From JASGIT01 sp047601665 (GTDB taxonomy: Bacteria; Pseudomonadota; Gammaproteobacteria; Burkholderiales; Burkholderiaceae_C): 64,000 nucleotides of DNA. The position numbers were made by a program, and so were the translations under genes. Below are positions 46,000 to 54,810 of the stretch, piece by piece; position 1 is the first letter of the stretch, and each line of letters starts with the position of its first letter. The stretch is from contig JASGIT010000001.1 in NCBI GenBank assembly GCA_047601665.1, forward strand, positions 1,426,001-1,490,000, read 5' to 3'. The notes under the pieces are model-generated. The model saw nothing but the letters and a program-made list of their open reading frames with translations, did no database searches and was not told the DNA's origin.

Positions 46000-47914
46000 C
46001 GGCGGCCTCTGCCTCGTGGGCGAAGCCCTTGAACCCGCCCTTCTTCAAATGCACCAGCAGCAGCGAGATGGCGGCGGGCGTGACGCCCGAGATGCGCGAA
46101 GCCTGGCCCAGCGTCTCGGGCCGGTGCTTTTGCAGCTTCTGGCGCACTTCGATCGACAGGGCGGCCACCTGCATGTAGTCCAGCTCCGCCGGCAGGCGCA
46201 GGCTCTCGAAGTGCGCGGCGCGCTGCACTTCGTCCTTTTGCCGGTCGATGTAGCCCGCGTACTTGGCGGCGATTTCCACCTGCTCCACTTCGTCGCCGGC
46301 CAGCGGCGCTGCGGGCTGGTACTTGCCGCCATCCAGCGACAGCAGCGCGGCGTAGCTCACGCCGGGGCGGCGCAGCAGGTCGCCCAGGTTGTATTCGTGC
46401 TCGATCGCCTTGCCCAGCACGCGCTCGGATTCGCTCGCGGGCAGGTTGCGCGGGTTGACCCAGGTGGACTTGAGGCGCTCTGTTTCACGTGAAACAGCGT
46501 CGCGCTTGCGGCTGAAGGCGTTCCAGCGCGCGTCGTCCACCAGGCCCATGCGGCGGCCCGCTTCGGTCAGGCGCATGTCGGCGTTGTCTTCGCGCAGTTG
46601 CAGGCGGAACTCGGCGCGGCTGGTGAACATGCGGTAGGGCTCGGTCACGCCCTTGGTGATCAGGTCGTCCACCAGCACGCCCAGGTAGGCTTCGTCGCGG
46701 CGCGGCAGCCATGCGGCCTCACCCCGGCATTGCAGCGCGGCGTTCAGGCCCGCGAACAGGCCCTGGGCCGCCGCTTCTTCGTAGCCAGTGGTGCCGTTGA
46801 TCTGGCCCGCGAAGAACAGGCCCTGGATTTGCCGCGTCTCGAAGCTGCTCTTGAGCGAGCGCGGGTCGAAGTAGTCGTACTCGATGGCGTAGCCGGGGCG
46901 CAGGATGTGGGCGTTCTCCAAGCCCTTCATGCTGCGCACGAGGTCGTATTGCACGTCGAACGGCAGGCTGGTGGAGATGCCGTTGGGGTAGAACTCGTGC
47001 GTGGTCAGCCCCTCGGGCTCCAAGAAGATCTGGTGGCTGTCCTTGTCGGCAAAGCGGTTGATCTTGTCTTCCACGCTGGGGCAGTAGCGCGGCCCTACCC
47101 CTTCGATCTTGCCGGTGAACATGGGGCTGCGGTCGAAGCCGCTGCGGATGATCTCGTGCGTGCGTGCGTTGGTGTGGGTAATCCAGCACGGCACCTGCCG
47201 CGGGTGCATGTCGGCGCGGCCCATGAAGCTGAAGACCGGCACCGGGTCCAGGTCGCCCGGCTGCTCCTCGCACTGGCTGAAGTCGATGCTGCGCCCGTCG
47301 ATGCGCGGCGGCGTGCCGGTCTTCAGGCGGCCCTGGGGCAGTTGCAGTTCCTTCAGGCGCGCCGACAGGCTCACGGCGGGCGGGTCGCCCGCGCGGCCCG
47401 CCGCGTAGTTGTTCAGGCCCACGTGAATTTTGCCGTCCAGGAAGGTGCCCGCCGTCAGCACCACGGCGCGCGCACGGAAGCGGATGCCCACCTGCGTCAC
47501 CGCGCCCACCACGCGGTCGCCCTCCACCATCAGGTCGTCCACCGCCTGCTGGAACAGCCACAGGTTGGGCTGGTTCTCCAACATGCGACGGATGGCGGCC
47601 TTGTAGAGAATGCGGTCCGCCTGCGCCCGCGTGGCACGCACGGCGGGGCCCTTGCTGCTGTTGAGAATGCGGAACTGGATGCCGCCCTCGTCCGTGGCCA
47701 GCGCCATCGCGCCGCCCAGCGCATCCACCTCCTTGACGAGATGGCCCTTGCCGATGCCGCCGATGCTGGGGTTGCAGCTCATCTGCCCCAGCGTCTCGAT
47801 GTTGTGCGTGAGCAGCAGCGTCTTCACGCCCATGCGCGCGGCGGCCAGCGCGGCCTCGGTGCCGGCGTGGCCGCCGCCGACGACGATGACATCAAATTCC
47901 TGGGGGTACAGCAT
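45992..47914 (-). CDS. mnmG: tRNA U34 carboxymethylaminomethyl-modifying protein MnmG
   Basis: 640 residues. The FAD-binding motif is VIVVGGGHAGTEAALAAARMG, followed by GLMS-type landmarks NPSIGGIGKGHLVKEVDALGG and the C-terminal helical domain (QKHRPETLGQASRISGVTP). With MnmE it modifies U34 of several tRNAs. The start at ATG 47914 is chosen since the extension to 48007 crosses the parS site. A second parS site (46481-46496) lies inside the coding sequence (residues AVSRETE). Position next to parAB is the usual origin-proximal order. Confidence 0.95.
   Translation of the reverse strand: MLYPQEFDVIVVGGGHAGTEAALAAARMGVKTLLLTHNIETLGQMSCNPSIGGIGKGHLVKEVDALGGAMALATDEGGIQFRILNSSKGPAVRATRAQADRILYKAAIRRMLENQPNLWLFQQAVDDLMVEGDRVVGAVTQVGIRFRARAVVLTAGTFLDGKIHVGLNNYAAGRAGDPPAVSLSARLKELQLPQGRLKTGTPPRIDGRSIDFSQCEEQPGDLDPVPVFSFMGRADMHPRQVPCWITHTNARTHEIIRSGFDRSPMFTGKIEGVGPRYCPSVEDKINRFADKDSHQIFLEPEGLTTHEFYPNGISTSLPFDVQYDLVRSMKGLENAHILRPGYAIEYDYFDPRSLKSSFETRQIQGLFFAGQINGTTGYEEAAAQGLFAGLNAALQCRGEAAWLPRRDEAYLGVLVDDLITKGVTEPYRMFTSRAEFRLQLREDNADMRLTEAGRRMGLVDDARWNAFSRKRDAVSRETERLKSTWVNPRNLPASESERVLGKAIEHEYNLGDLLRRPGVSYAALLSLDGGKYQPAAPLAGDEVEQVEIAAKYAGYIDRQKDEVQRAAHFESLRLPAELDYMQVAALSIEVRQKLQKHRPETLGQASRISGVTPAAISLLLVHLKKGGFKGFAHEAEAADA
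46481..46496. promoter_or_regulatory. parS centromere site 2 (in mnmG)
   Basis: TGTTTCACGTGAAACA is a perfect 16-base palindrome and parS match. It is inside mnmG and extends one pair outward on each side. Confidence 0.92.
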
Positions 47915-47971
47915 GAAAGTTCTCTGGGGGCGGGGGAAACCCGCAATTTTCCCACCTTTGCCATCCCCAGG

Positions 47972-47987
47972 TGTTTCACGTGAAACA
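47972..47987. promoter_or_regulatory. parS centromere site 3 (upstream of mnmG)
   Basis: TGTTTCACGTGAAACA, extended to GTGTTTCACGTGAAACAC, lies in the divergent spacer between mnmG and the glutathione transferase gene, close to both promoters. Confidence 0.93.
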
Positions 47988-48061
47988 CCCCTCCCCGCTC
48001 TCTGCAAGAAAATTCAAGACGGCATAGGATGCTGGTTTTCGTCAACCAGGGAACCCCTCTC

Positions 48062-48670
48062 ATGAAGCTGTATTACTCCCCCGGCGCCTGCTCCCTCTCG
48101 CCCCACATCGCCCTGCACGAGGCGGGCCTGGCCTTCACGCCCGTGCTGGCCAGCACCAAGAGCCACAAGCTGCAGGACGGTACCGACTACTACGGCATCA
48201 ACCCGCTGGGCTACGTGCCGCTGCTGCAACTGGACGACGGCACGACCCTGCGCGAAGGCCCGGCCATCGTGCAATACATCGCCGACCAGGTGCCCGCCAA
48301 GCAGCTCGCGCCCGCCAACGGCACCATGGAGCGCTACCGCCTGCAGGAGTGGCTGACCTTCATCGGCACCGAGGTGCACAAGGGCTTCTCGCCGCTGTTC
48401 AACCCCGCCACGCCCGAGGAATACAAGGCCATCGCGCGCGCCAAGGTGCTGGAGCGCCTGACGTGGGTGGACGGCCAGCTCGCCGGCAAGCAGTTCCTGA
48501 TGGGCGACCAGTTCACCGTGGCCGACGGCTACCTGTTCACCGTGACCAACTGGGCGCCCGCCGTGGGCCTGGACATTGCGGGCCTGGCGAACATCCAGGC
48601 CTACCGCGCCCGCGTGTCCGCACGCCCCGCCGTGCAGGCCGCAATGAAGGCCGAAGGCCTGCTCAAGTAA
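48062..48670 (+). CDS. glutathione S-transferase
   Basis: 202 residues. The thioredoxin-like N-domain starts MKLYYSPGACSLSPHIALHE, the beta-class GST signature with the conserved Cys10. The helical C-domain follows, with FLMGDQFTVADGYLFTVTNW. It conjugates glutathione to electrophiles. ATG 48062 is preferred over the ATG 33 bases upstream because it gives the exact family N-terminus. The old yellow enzyme follows 67 bases later. Confidence 0.92.
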   Translation: MKLYYSPGACSLSPHIALHEAGLAFTPVLASTKSHKLQDGTDYYGINPLGYVPLLQLDDGTTLREGPAIVQYIADQVPAKQLAPANGTMERYRLQEWLTFIGTEVHKGFSPLFNPATPEEYKAIARAKVLERLTWVDGQLAGKQFLMGDQFTVADGYLFTVTNWAPAVGLDIAGLANIQAYRARVSARPAVQAAMKAEGLLK

Positions 48671-48737
48671 ACCCGCTCCCCACCCGGCGCCCTGCCCCGC
48701 GCAGGGCGTTGCCGTTTTTGCCTCTCGACCCTTTTCA

Positions 48738-49850
48738 ATGACCACGCTTTTCGACCCCATCCAGGCCGGCAGCCTGCAGCTTGCCAACCGCATCGCCATG
48801 GCCCCGCTCACGCGCAACCGCAGCCCCAACGCGGTGCCCGGCGAACTCACCGCCACCTACTATGCCCAGCGCGCCAGCGCGGGCCTGCTCATCAGCGAAG
48901 GCACGGCCATCAGCCACCAGGGCCAGGGCTATTCCGACGTGCCGGGCCTGTACGCGCCCGAGCAGCTCGCGGGCTGGCGCCGCGTGACCGATGCCGTCCA
49001 CGCCGCGGGCGGCCGCATCGTCACCCAGCTCTGGCACGTGGGCCGCATCTCGCACACCGACCTGCAGCCCGGCGGCGGCGCGCCCGTCGCGCCCTCGCCC
49101 GTCGCGGCCCAGAGCAAGACCTTCCTCGTGGACCACGCCACGGGCCAGGGCCGCTTCGTGCCCACCTCCGCCCCGCGCGCGCTGGAGGCCGATGAACTGC
49201 CCGCCATCGTGCAGGCCTACGCCACCGCCGCGCGCAACGCGGTGGACATCGCAGGCTTCGACGGCGTGGAAATCCACGCGGCCAACGGCTACCTGGTCGA
49301 CCAGTTCCTCAAGACCGGCGCCAACCAGCGCACCGACGGCTACGGCGGCGGCATCGAGAACCGCGCCCGCCTGCTGCTCGAAGCCACGCGCGCCGTGGCC
49401 GACGCCATCGGCGCGGGCCGCGTGGGCATCCGCCTGTCGCCCGTCACCCCGGCCAACGACATCGTGGACGCCGACCCGCAGCCCCTGTTCGAGCACGTGG
49501 TGCGCCAGCTCGCGCCGCTGGGCCTGGCGTTCATCCACATCATCGAAGGCTCCACCGGCGGCCCGCGCGAGGTGGAAGGCCGCCCCTTCGACTACGCCGC
49601 GCTGCGCGCCGCCTACCGCGAGGCGGGCGGCCAGGGCGCGTGGATGGTCAACAACGGCTACAGCCGTGAAATGGCCCAGCAGGCCGTGGCCGAGGGCCGC
49701 GCGGACATCGTCGCCTTTGGCCGCGCCTTCATCTCCAACCCCGACCTCGTCGCGCGCCTGCGCGCCGACGCGCCGCTCAACCCCTGGAACTCCAAGACCT
49801 TCTACGGCGGCGGCGCCGAGGGGTACACGGACTACCCGGCGCTGGCGTAA
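48738..49850 (+). CDS. old yellow enzyme, alkene/N-ethylmaleimide reductase
   Basis: 370 residues, an FMN TIM barrel. Landmarks are NRIAMAPLTRNRSPN, TQLWHVGRISH, the substrate-binding FDGVEIHAANGYLVDQFLK, and GRAFISNPDLVARL. It reduces activated double bonds or nitro compounds with NAD(P)H, and is of the NemA group. It follows the GST gene, suggesting joint defence against electrophiles. Complete in length. Confidence 0.92.
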   Translation: MTTLFDPIQAGSLQLANRIAMAPLTRNRSPNAVPGELTATYYAQRASAGLLISEGTAISHQGQGYSDVPGLYAPEQLAGWRRVTDAVHAAGGRIVTQLWHVGRISHTDLQPGGGAPVAPSPVAAQSKTFLVDHATGQGRFVPTSAPRALEADELPAIVQAYATAARNAVDIAGFDGVEIHAANGYLVDQFLKTGANQRTDGYGGGIENRARLLLEATRAVADAIGAGRVGIRLSPVTPANDIVDADPQPLFEHVVRQLAPLGLAFIHIIEGSTGGPREVEGRPFDYAALRAAYREAGGQGAWMVNNGYSREMAQQAVAEGRADIVAFGRAFISNPDLVARLRADAPLNPWNSKTFYGGGAEGYTDYPALA

Positions 49851-49910
49851 AGGTTTCAAGCTTTTTGGCCTCCAGCGCTTGCCCATCAAGCGCCGGCAGC
49901 TACAAAGAAA
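49851..49910 (-). repeat. dispersed repeat copy R11 (inverted)
   Basis: The plus strand has GGCCTCCAGCGCTTGCCCAT then CAAGCGCCGGCAGCTACAAA. It separates the reductase gene from the UPF0060 gene and forms the latter's leader. Confidence 0.75.
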
Positions 49911-49919
49911 AGAGCACCC

Positions 49920-50258
49920 ATGCTGACCGAACTCGCCAAGACCCTCGGACTGTTCATCGCCACGGCGCTGGCCGAAATCATCGGCTGCTACCTGCCCCAC
50001 CTGTGGCTCACACGGGGCAAGTCCGCCTGGCTCCTGGCGCCCGCCGCCGTGAGCCTAGCCGTCTTCGCGTGGCTGCTCACCTTGCACCCGCAGGCTGCGG
50101 GCCGCGTCTATGCGGCCTACGGCGGCGTCTACATCGGCGTGGCGCTGCTCTGGCTCTGGGCCGTGGACTCCATCCGGCCCACGGCGACCGACTGGATCGG
50201 CGCGGGCCTGTGCCTGCTGGGCATGTGCGTCATCCTGTTCGGGCCACGCCGGGCCTGA
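49920..50258 (+). CDS. YnfA/UPF0060 family small membrane protein
   Basis: 112 residues, four hydrophobic helices. The conserved motif ALAEIIGCYLPHLWL in helix 1 and GGVYIGVALLWLWAVD with DWIGAGLCLLGMCVILFGPR identify UPF0060, a family related to small multidrug resistance proteins. Its role is not settled; some members affect drug or stress tolerance. AAAGAAAAGAG from the repeat edge precedes the ATG. Confidence 0.92.
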   Translation: MLTELAKTLGLFIATALAEIIGCYLPHLWLTRGKSAWLLAPAAVSLAVFAWLLTLHPQAAGRVYAAYGGVYIGVALLWLWAVDSIRPTATDWIGAGLCLLGMCVILFGPRRA

Positions 50259-50326
50259 GAACGTGTTCACTACAACAGCACCCGCCTATTCCACAATGGC
50301 GGCTTTCCACCCGCATCGCCATCCCC

Positions 50327-50773
50327 ATGCCCGCCTTCATCGACACCTCGCCGCCGGGCGAATGCATCTTCTGCAAGCTGGTCCAGGGCCAGATTCCCTC
50401 CGCCAAGGTGCACGAGGACGAACTCACCATCGCCTTCATGGACATCGGCCAGGTCAACCCCGGCCACGTGCTGGTGGCCACCCGGCGCCACGCGGCCACG
50501 CTGTTCGACATCACGCCCGAGGAAGCCGCGGCCGTGATGCAGGTGGCCCGCCGCATCGCGCTGGCGGCGCAGGCGGCCTTCGCGCCCGAGGGGCTGAACG
50601 TGCTGCAGTTCAACGGCGCGGTCGCCGGGCAGACCGTGGGCCACTTCCACCTGCATGTGCTGCCGCGCCACGCCGGCGATGGCGTGGGCTTCACCTGGCC
50701 CCGCCCGGAGCCCGGCATGGCCGTGCTGGAGGGCCATGCGCAGCGGCTGCGCGATGCGTTGGCGGCCCGCTGA
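50327..50773 (+). CDS. HIT family nucleotide hydrolase
   Basis: 148 residues. The CIFCKLVQGQIPSAKV metal-binding start, NPGHVLVATRRHA, and the histidine triad HFHLHVLPR are all intact. HIT hydrolases cleave nucleotide phosphoramidates or Ap4A-like compounds. ATG 50327 starts just ahead of the zinc-binding Cys pair. It is 68 bases after the UPF0060 gene. Confidence 0.9.
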   Translation: MPAFIDTSPPGECIFCKLVQGQIPSAKVHEDELTIAFMDIGQVNPGHVLVATRRHAATLFDITPEEAAAVMQVARRIALAAQAAFAPEGLNVLQFNGAVAGQTVGHFHLHVLPRHAGDGVGFTWPRPEPGMAVLEGHAQRLRDALAAR

Positions 50774-50775
50774 GG

Positions 50776-51132
50776 CTAGCCCCATTCCAGCGCCAGGAAC
50801 CGGGTGCCGGGCACCGGGTTGTGGCTGACGGGCTCGGCGTCCACAAAGCCCAGCGAGGCGTACAGCCGCTGGGCCGCCACGAACTCCGGCAGCACATCCA
50901 GGCACATGCGGCGGTAGTCCGCCGCACGGGCCTCGCGCAGCATGGATTCCACCAGCTGGCGGCCCGCCTGATGGCCACGCGCAGCGGGCCGCACGTACAC
51001 CCGCTTGAGTTCGCAGGTGCGCGCATCGATGCGCCGCAGCGCGGCGAACTCCTTTTCGTAATCCTGAAAGCCCAAATTCACCGTGGGGCTGCGCACGTAT
51101 TCGGGAAAGCGTGCAGGGCGGATAACGAGCAT
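50776..51132 (-). CDS. shortened GNAT N-acetyltransferase, possibly inactive
   Basis: 118 residues. The C-terminal half is a good GNAT: ELKRVYVRPAARGHQAGRQL includes the acetyl-CoA loop, followed by AAQRLYASLGFVDAEPV. The N-terminal half is too short. Family members have about 150 residues, and here the helix after RPARFPE and the strands before TCELKRV seem to be lost in frame. The protein may therefore be a degenerate acetyltransferase. It ends three bases from the HIT gene on the opposite strand. Confidence 0.7.
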   Translation of the reverse strand: MLVIRPARFPEYVRSPTVNLGFQDYEKEFAALRRIDARTCELKRVYVRPAARGHQAGRQLVESMLREARAADYRRMCLDVLPEFVAAQRLYASLGFVDAEPVSHNPVPGTRFLALEWG

Positions 51133-51149
51133 GGTGCCCGGATTGTGAG

Positions 51150-51200
51150 TTCAATCGGCCTCTATGCCTTCAGGGACAAGCGCTGGCAGCTATCAGAAAA
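51150..51200 (-). repeat. dispersed repeat copy R12 (inverted)
   Basis: The plus strand has TCAATCGGCCTCTATGCCTT then GGGACAAGCGCTGGCAGCTATC. It lies between the GNAT gene and the glycosyltransferase gene, in a head-to-head gap. Confidence 0.75.
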
Positions 51201-51307
51201 GCAGCAGCATCCACGCATTCACCCCTGCCCCTGGCCCGGAAGACGGCCCCACGCTGGCGCGAGCAAGCGTTTTCAGGAATAGCAAAATCACAAAAATTTA
51301 CGCAACA

Positions 51308-52591
51308 ATGCTGCGCATGAATGCAGTGCAACCGGAAGACGCCGATCAACGCGGCGTCGCCGTGCCGAGGGTTTCCCCGGGGCCGTCGACCCGCCGGTTG
51401 CTGATCCTCGCTTCACTGCCCGCCCTGCGCAATGCCGAGGGCCAGTGGCTGCTGCCGGCCAAATTCGTCACGGGCTTGGCGGCATACGCCCGGCATTGGC
51501 CTGGCCCGGTGGAAGTGGGGCTGCAAGCGGGCAGCCAGCCCAGCGCCGATCTGGACAACCGCTTCTGGGAGCCCGGTGAACTGCCGTTCACCGTCCACAC
51601 CGTCAGTTATCCCGAGCTGGCCGAACGGGGCGGCCCGTTGCTGGAAGGCGCGGTGGTCATGGCCGCGCTCAACCACGTTCTGTACGGACTGGGCCAGCGC
51701 TGCCGCGAACAAGGCGCGGTCTTCGTGGTCAACACCGAGCTTTCTTTGCTGACCCAGTTTCAGATCGCCAAGGTCGCCCGTGGCTGGGGGGTGCGGCTGC
51801 TCATGAGCGGGGTCTGGCTGCTCCTCAATCACCGCCGCGCGGTGCGGGAGATCCGGGTGGCCAAGGGGCTGCAATGCAACGGCACGCCCACCTTCGACAT
51901 GTTTGCCCGCTACAACGCCTCGCCCCTGCTGTACTTCGACAACCGCACGACGTCGGACCGCTGCGCCACCGCGGCCGATCTCGCGGCGCGCTTCGAGTCC
52001 CTGTCCCGGCGCGGGCGGATGCGCTTGCTGTTCTCGGGCCGGCTGCACCCCATCAAGGGCGTGCAAAGCCTGATTCCCCTGACCAGCCTGCTGCGCGCAC
52101 AGGGCACGCCATTCGAACTGTGGATCGCGGGCGACGGCCCCCTGCGGGAAACGCTGCAAGGCCAGATCGTCGAACAGGGCCTGCAGGAACAGGTCCGTCT
52201 GCTGGGCACGCTGGATTTCGAGCAGGATCTCCAGCCCATGCTGCGCAATGAGATCGACCTGTTCGTCTGCCCCCACCTGCAGGGCGATCCCTCCTGCACC
52301 TACCTGGAAACCTTGTGCGCCGGCGTTCCCATCGTCGGCTATCCCAACGAGGCCTGGCGCGGATTGCATCGTCTGTCGTCGGCCGGGCGGCTGTGCGCCT
52401 CGGCCAGTCCACAAGCCATGGCGCGCGAGGTCGCGGCACTGGCGGGCAACGTGGCCGAGCTGCGGCAGTTGTCCGAACGCGCGCTGGCCTTTGCCCTGCA
52501 GCATGTGTTCGAAGTCGAGTTTCCCAAGCGCATCGACCACCTCAAACGCCTTTGCGAACAGGAGGACATCCGGGATGACGGTGCTGAATGA
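51308..52591 (+). CDS. glycosyltransferase family 4 protein
   Basis: 427 residues in two Rossmann-like halves. The donor-binding C-half shows LLFSGRLHPIKGVQSLIPL, WIAGDGPLRETLQGQIVEQG, and the E-x7-E type region PSCTYLETLCAGVPIVGY. The acceptor is unknown. It overlaps the downstream PIG-L gene by 17 bases, so sugar transfer and deacetylation are probably linked, as in glycolipid, mycothiol-like or bacillithiol-like routes. The start is uncertain: ATG 51308 or 51317. The leader is AT-rich compared with neighbours. Confidence 0.85.
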   Translation: MLRMNAVQPEDADQRGVAVPRVSPGPSTRRLLILASLPALRNAEGQWLLPAKFVTGLAAYARHWPGPVEVGLQAGSQPSADLDNRFWEPGELPFTVHTVSYPELAERGGPLLEGAVVMAALNHVLYGLGQRCREQGAVFVVNTELSLLTQFQIAKVARGWGVRLLMSGVWLLLNHRRAVREIRVAKGLQCNGTPTFDMFARYNASPLLYFDNRTTSDRCATAADLAARFESLSRRGRMRLLFSGRLHPIKGVQSLIPLTSLLRAQGTPFELWIAGDGPLRETLQGQIVEQGLQEQVRLLGTLDFEQDLQPMLRNEIDLFVCPHLQGDPSCTYLETLCAGVPIVGYPNEAWRGLHRLSSAGRLCASASPQAMAREVAALAGNVAELRQLSERALAFALQHVFEVEFPKRIDHLKRLCEQEDIRDDGAE

Positions 52592-53405
52592 CGCGCAGGC
52601 CGTGCGCGCATGGCTGGACCGGCTCGGGATCGACGACGTGGTGGTGATTTCGCCCCATCTGGACGATGCGGCGTATTCGATCGCCGGCTTCCTGGGCGCG
52701 GCCGGCAGCCGCGCCGAAGTCATCACCCTGGTCACCGCGGCCTTGCCGGGCCCGGTGTCCGACTGGGCCCTCGCGACGGGTTTTGCCGACAACGAGGCCG
52801 AGTTCAGCACCCGCCGGCGGGAAGACATGCTGGCCATGGGCCGCCTCGGTTGTCGGTACCAGCATATGGGCCTGCCATCGGGAGACACCCTCGAGGCGGC
52901 GGCCCGGCAGGTGGCCCATGCGCTCGAACAAGAGCGGCCCGGCGGCCTGGGGCGCACCCTGGTGCTGCTGCCTGCGGGGGCGGGCGGCCCGCCGCCGCGC
53001 TCGCTCTTCCAGCGCCTGGTGTGGCGTGGCCTGCGGCGTCCGTATGGGCCCATGCCCCATGGCGAACATGTGCAGACACGCGACAGCTTCTGGCAGGCCC
53101 TGGCGGGCAGCGCGGCGCGGATCGGCTTCTACGCCGAACTGCCCTACGCCTGGGCGCAAAGCAACCAGCAGCTGCAGCAGCACGTGCACACGGCGCTGGG
53201 CTGCCAGACGGAAACGGTGGAATACCGGCCCGACATCGACGAGAAGCTGGGGTGGGTCGAGCTGTACCAGTCCCAATTGATCCCGATCCTGGGCCGCACG
53301 CCGGCGTACCGCAGGCGCGTGCTCTCGCGCCCAGAGTGCCTTTTCGTCGCCGGTCCGCGCGAGCGATCCACCACTACTGCGCAAACACAAACTGGACAAG
53401 GCTGA
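52575..53405 (+). CDS. PIG-L family (LmbE-like) deacetylase
   Basis: 276 residues. The zinc motif reads VVISPHLDDAAYSIAGFLG, a PHLDD variant of the family's HPDD, with EFSTRRREDMLAMGRLG next. The family removes acetyl groups from N-acetylglucosamine-containing glycoconjugates. Partner of the glycosyltransferase whose gene overlaps its start. The C-terminus (ERSTTTAQTQTGQG) is low in complexity. Substrate not known. Confidence 0.85.
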   Translation: MTVLNDAQAVRAWLDRLGIDDVVVISPHLDDAAYSIAGFLGAAGSRAEVITLVTAALPGPVSDWALATGFADNEAEFSTRRREDMLAMGRLGCRYQHMGLPSGDTLEAAARQVAHALEQERPGGLGRTLVLLPAGAGGPPPRSLFQRLVWRGLRRPYGPMPHGEHVQTRDSFWQALAGSAARIGFYAELPYAWAQSNQQLQQHVHTALGCQTETVEYRPDIDEKLGWVELYQSQLIPILGRTPAYRRRVLSRPECLFVAGPRERSTTTAQTQTGQG

Positions 53406-53428
53406 GTAGCTATTAAAAAAGTAGTACC
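53402..53428 (-). repeat. dispersed repeat fragment R13
   Basis: A short remnant, GAGTAGCTATTAAAAAAGTA, in the tail-to-tail gap. On the minus strand it gives the sensor kinase its final codons and TAA stop (CTTTTTTAATAGCTACTC). Confidence 0.5.
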
Positions 53429-54810
53429 AGCCGCGCATTCAGCCCCTGTCCTCCCGGCCCCGGCCCCAGTTCCAGCCGCGCGCCCAGCAACTCGGCGTAG
53501 CGCGCCACGATGCCCAGGCCCAGGCCCGCACCCTGGCCCAGCCGTTCGCCCTCCCGGCCCCGCACCCAGCGCTGCTGGAGCTGCTGGCGCTCGCGCGCGG
53601 AGATGCCGGGGCCGTTGTCGAGCACGGAGAGCGCGACCTCCCTCCCCTCCTGCACCAGCGCCACGGTGATGCGCGGCGGCTCGCCCGTGGCGGGCTTGCC
53701 GTAGCGCAGCGCGTTGTCGATCAGGTTGCCCAGCACGCCCTCGATCAGCAGCGGCTGGCCGTGCACGGTCACGGTCTGGTCCAGGCCCACCGCGCCCAGG
53801 TCCACGCCTGCCGCGTCGGCGCGCGGCAGAAAGCGCAGCACCGTGTCGCGCGCCAGGGCGTCGAGCTGCACCTCCTGCAAGGGCATGGCCCCGCGCGCCT
53901 CGTCGGCCAGGGCCAGGGCCAGCAGCTGGTCGACCAGGTGGCTGGCGCGGGCCTCGCTCTGCACGATGCCCGCCAGCTGCTCGCGCCACACCGCCGGGTC
54001 CTTGTGCGCCAGGCCGTAGCTGGCCAGGGCGCGGATGCCCGCGAGCGGCGTGCGCAGCTCGTGCGCCACGTTGCCCGCGAATTCGTGCTGCGCGCGCACG
54101 CCGTCGGCCACGCGCGCGAGCAGGCCGTTCATGGCCGTGCCCAGGTGCTGCAGGTCACGGGTGGAGGCAGGCACGGGCAGCGGCGCCAGGTCGCGCGCAT
54201 CGCGCTGCTGCAGCGTGTGCTGGAAGGCCACCAGCGGCTCCATCTCGCGCTGGATGGCGCGGCGCAGCCACAGCGCCAGCACCGCCAGCAGCACGCCCTG
54301 CGACGCCAGCGAGTACAGCAGCGCGCTGCGCAGCAGGTTGTGGCGGCCATTCACCGTTTGCGCGGTGATGACCTCGAACGGCGCGGGCTGCGTGAGCCGC
54401 AGGCGCACGGCGCGCAGCGCGCGCCCGTGGAGCTGTGTGTCGGAGAAGCGGTAGACCTTGTCCTCGGCCAGCGCGTCCAGCGGCAGGGTGGCGTTGCCCG
54501 CGAGCAGCGAACCGTCGGGCCGCAGCACGGCGAAGTACACCGTTTCCGCCTGGTCGAACAGCACGGCCTTGACCTCGCGCGAACTCAGGGAGAACTCCAG
54601 CGCCCCGTCCGGCCCTGTGCGCACGTTGGCGGCGATGGCGTAGGCGTCGTCGAGCAGCGAGCGGTCGTAGGCGTGCTGTGTGAAGGTATTGACCAGCAGC
54701 GCCGCCGCCACCGTGCCCACCAGCCAGATGCTGGACAGCGGCAGCAGCACGTGCCGCAGCAGGCGCGCGCGCAGCGAAGGCAGCGGCGGCACGGGCGCGC
54801 TGCCGTTCAC
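53413..54810 (-). CDS. TctE-type sensor histidine kinase
   Basis: 465 residues. Two membrane helices (about 21-41 and 162-182) flank a periplasmic two-component-sensor N-domain. A HAMP-like linker follows, then the phospho-acceptor His250 in EFAGNVAHELRTPLAGI. The ATPase has LIDNALRYG, LDNGPGI and GAGLGLGIV. It starts at GTG 54810, overlapping the regulator stop as GTGA. The efflux operon divergent to this pair is a likely target. Signal unknown. Confidence 0.88.
   Translation of the reverse strand: MNGSAPVPPLPSLRARLLRHVLLPLSSIWLVGTVAAALLVNTFTQHAYDRSLLDDAYAIAANVRTGPDGALEFSLSSREVKAVLFDQAETVYFAVLRPDGSLLAGNATLPLDALAEDKVYRFSDTQLHGRALRAVRLRLTQPAPFEVITAQTVNGRHNLLRSALLYSLASQGVLLAVLALWLRRAIQREMEPLVAFQHTLQQRDARDLAPLPVPASTRDLQHLGTAMNGLLARVADGVRAQHEFAGNVAHELRTPLAGIRALASYGLAHKDPAVWREQLAGIVQSEARASHLVDQLLALALADEARGAMPLQEVQLDALARDTVLRFLPRADAAGVDLGAVGLDQTVTVHGQPLLIEGVLGNLIDNALRYGKPATGEPPRITVALVQEGREVALSVLDNGPGISARERQQLQQRWVRGREGERLGQGAGLGLGIVARYAELLGARLELGPGPGGQGLNARLVLLF

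Noticed and set aside
41000..48100. Replication origin within the window
   Set aside because: parS sites and parAB are present, but no dnaA, dnaN or clustered TTATCCACA boxes are seen.
50259..50275. Bases resembling one end of the MITE at 55517
   Set aside because: Only about ten bases match; not enough to call a second copy.
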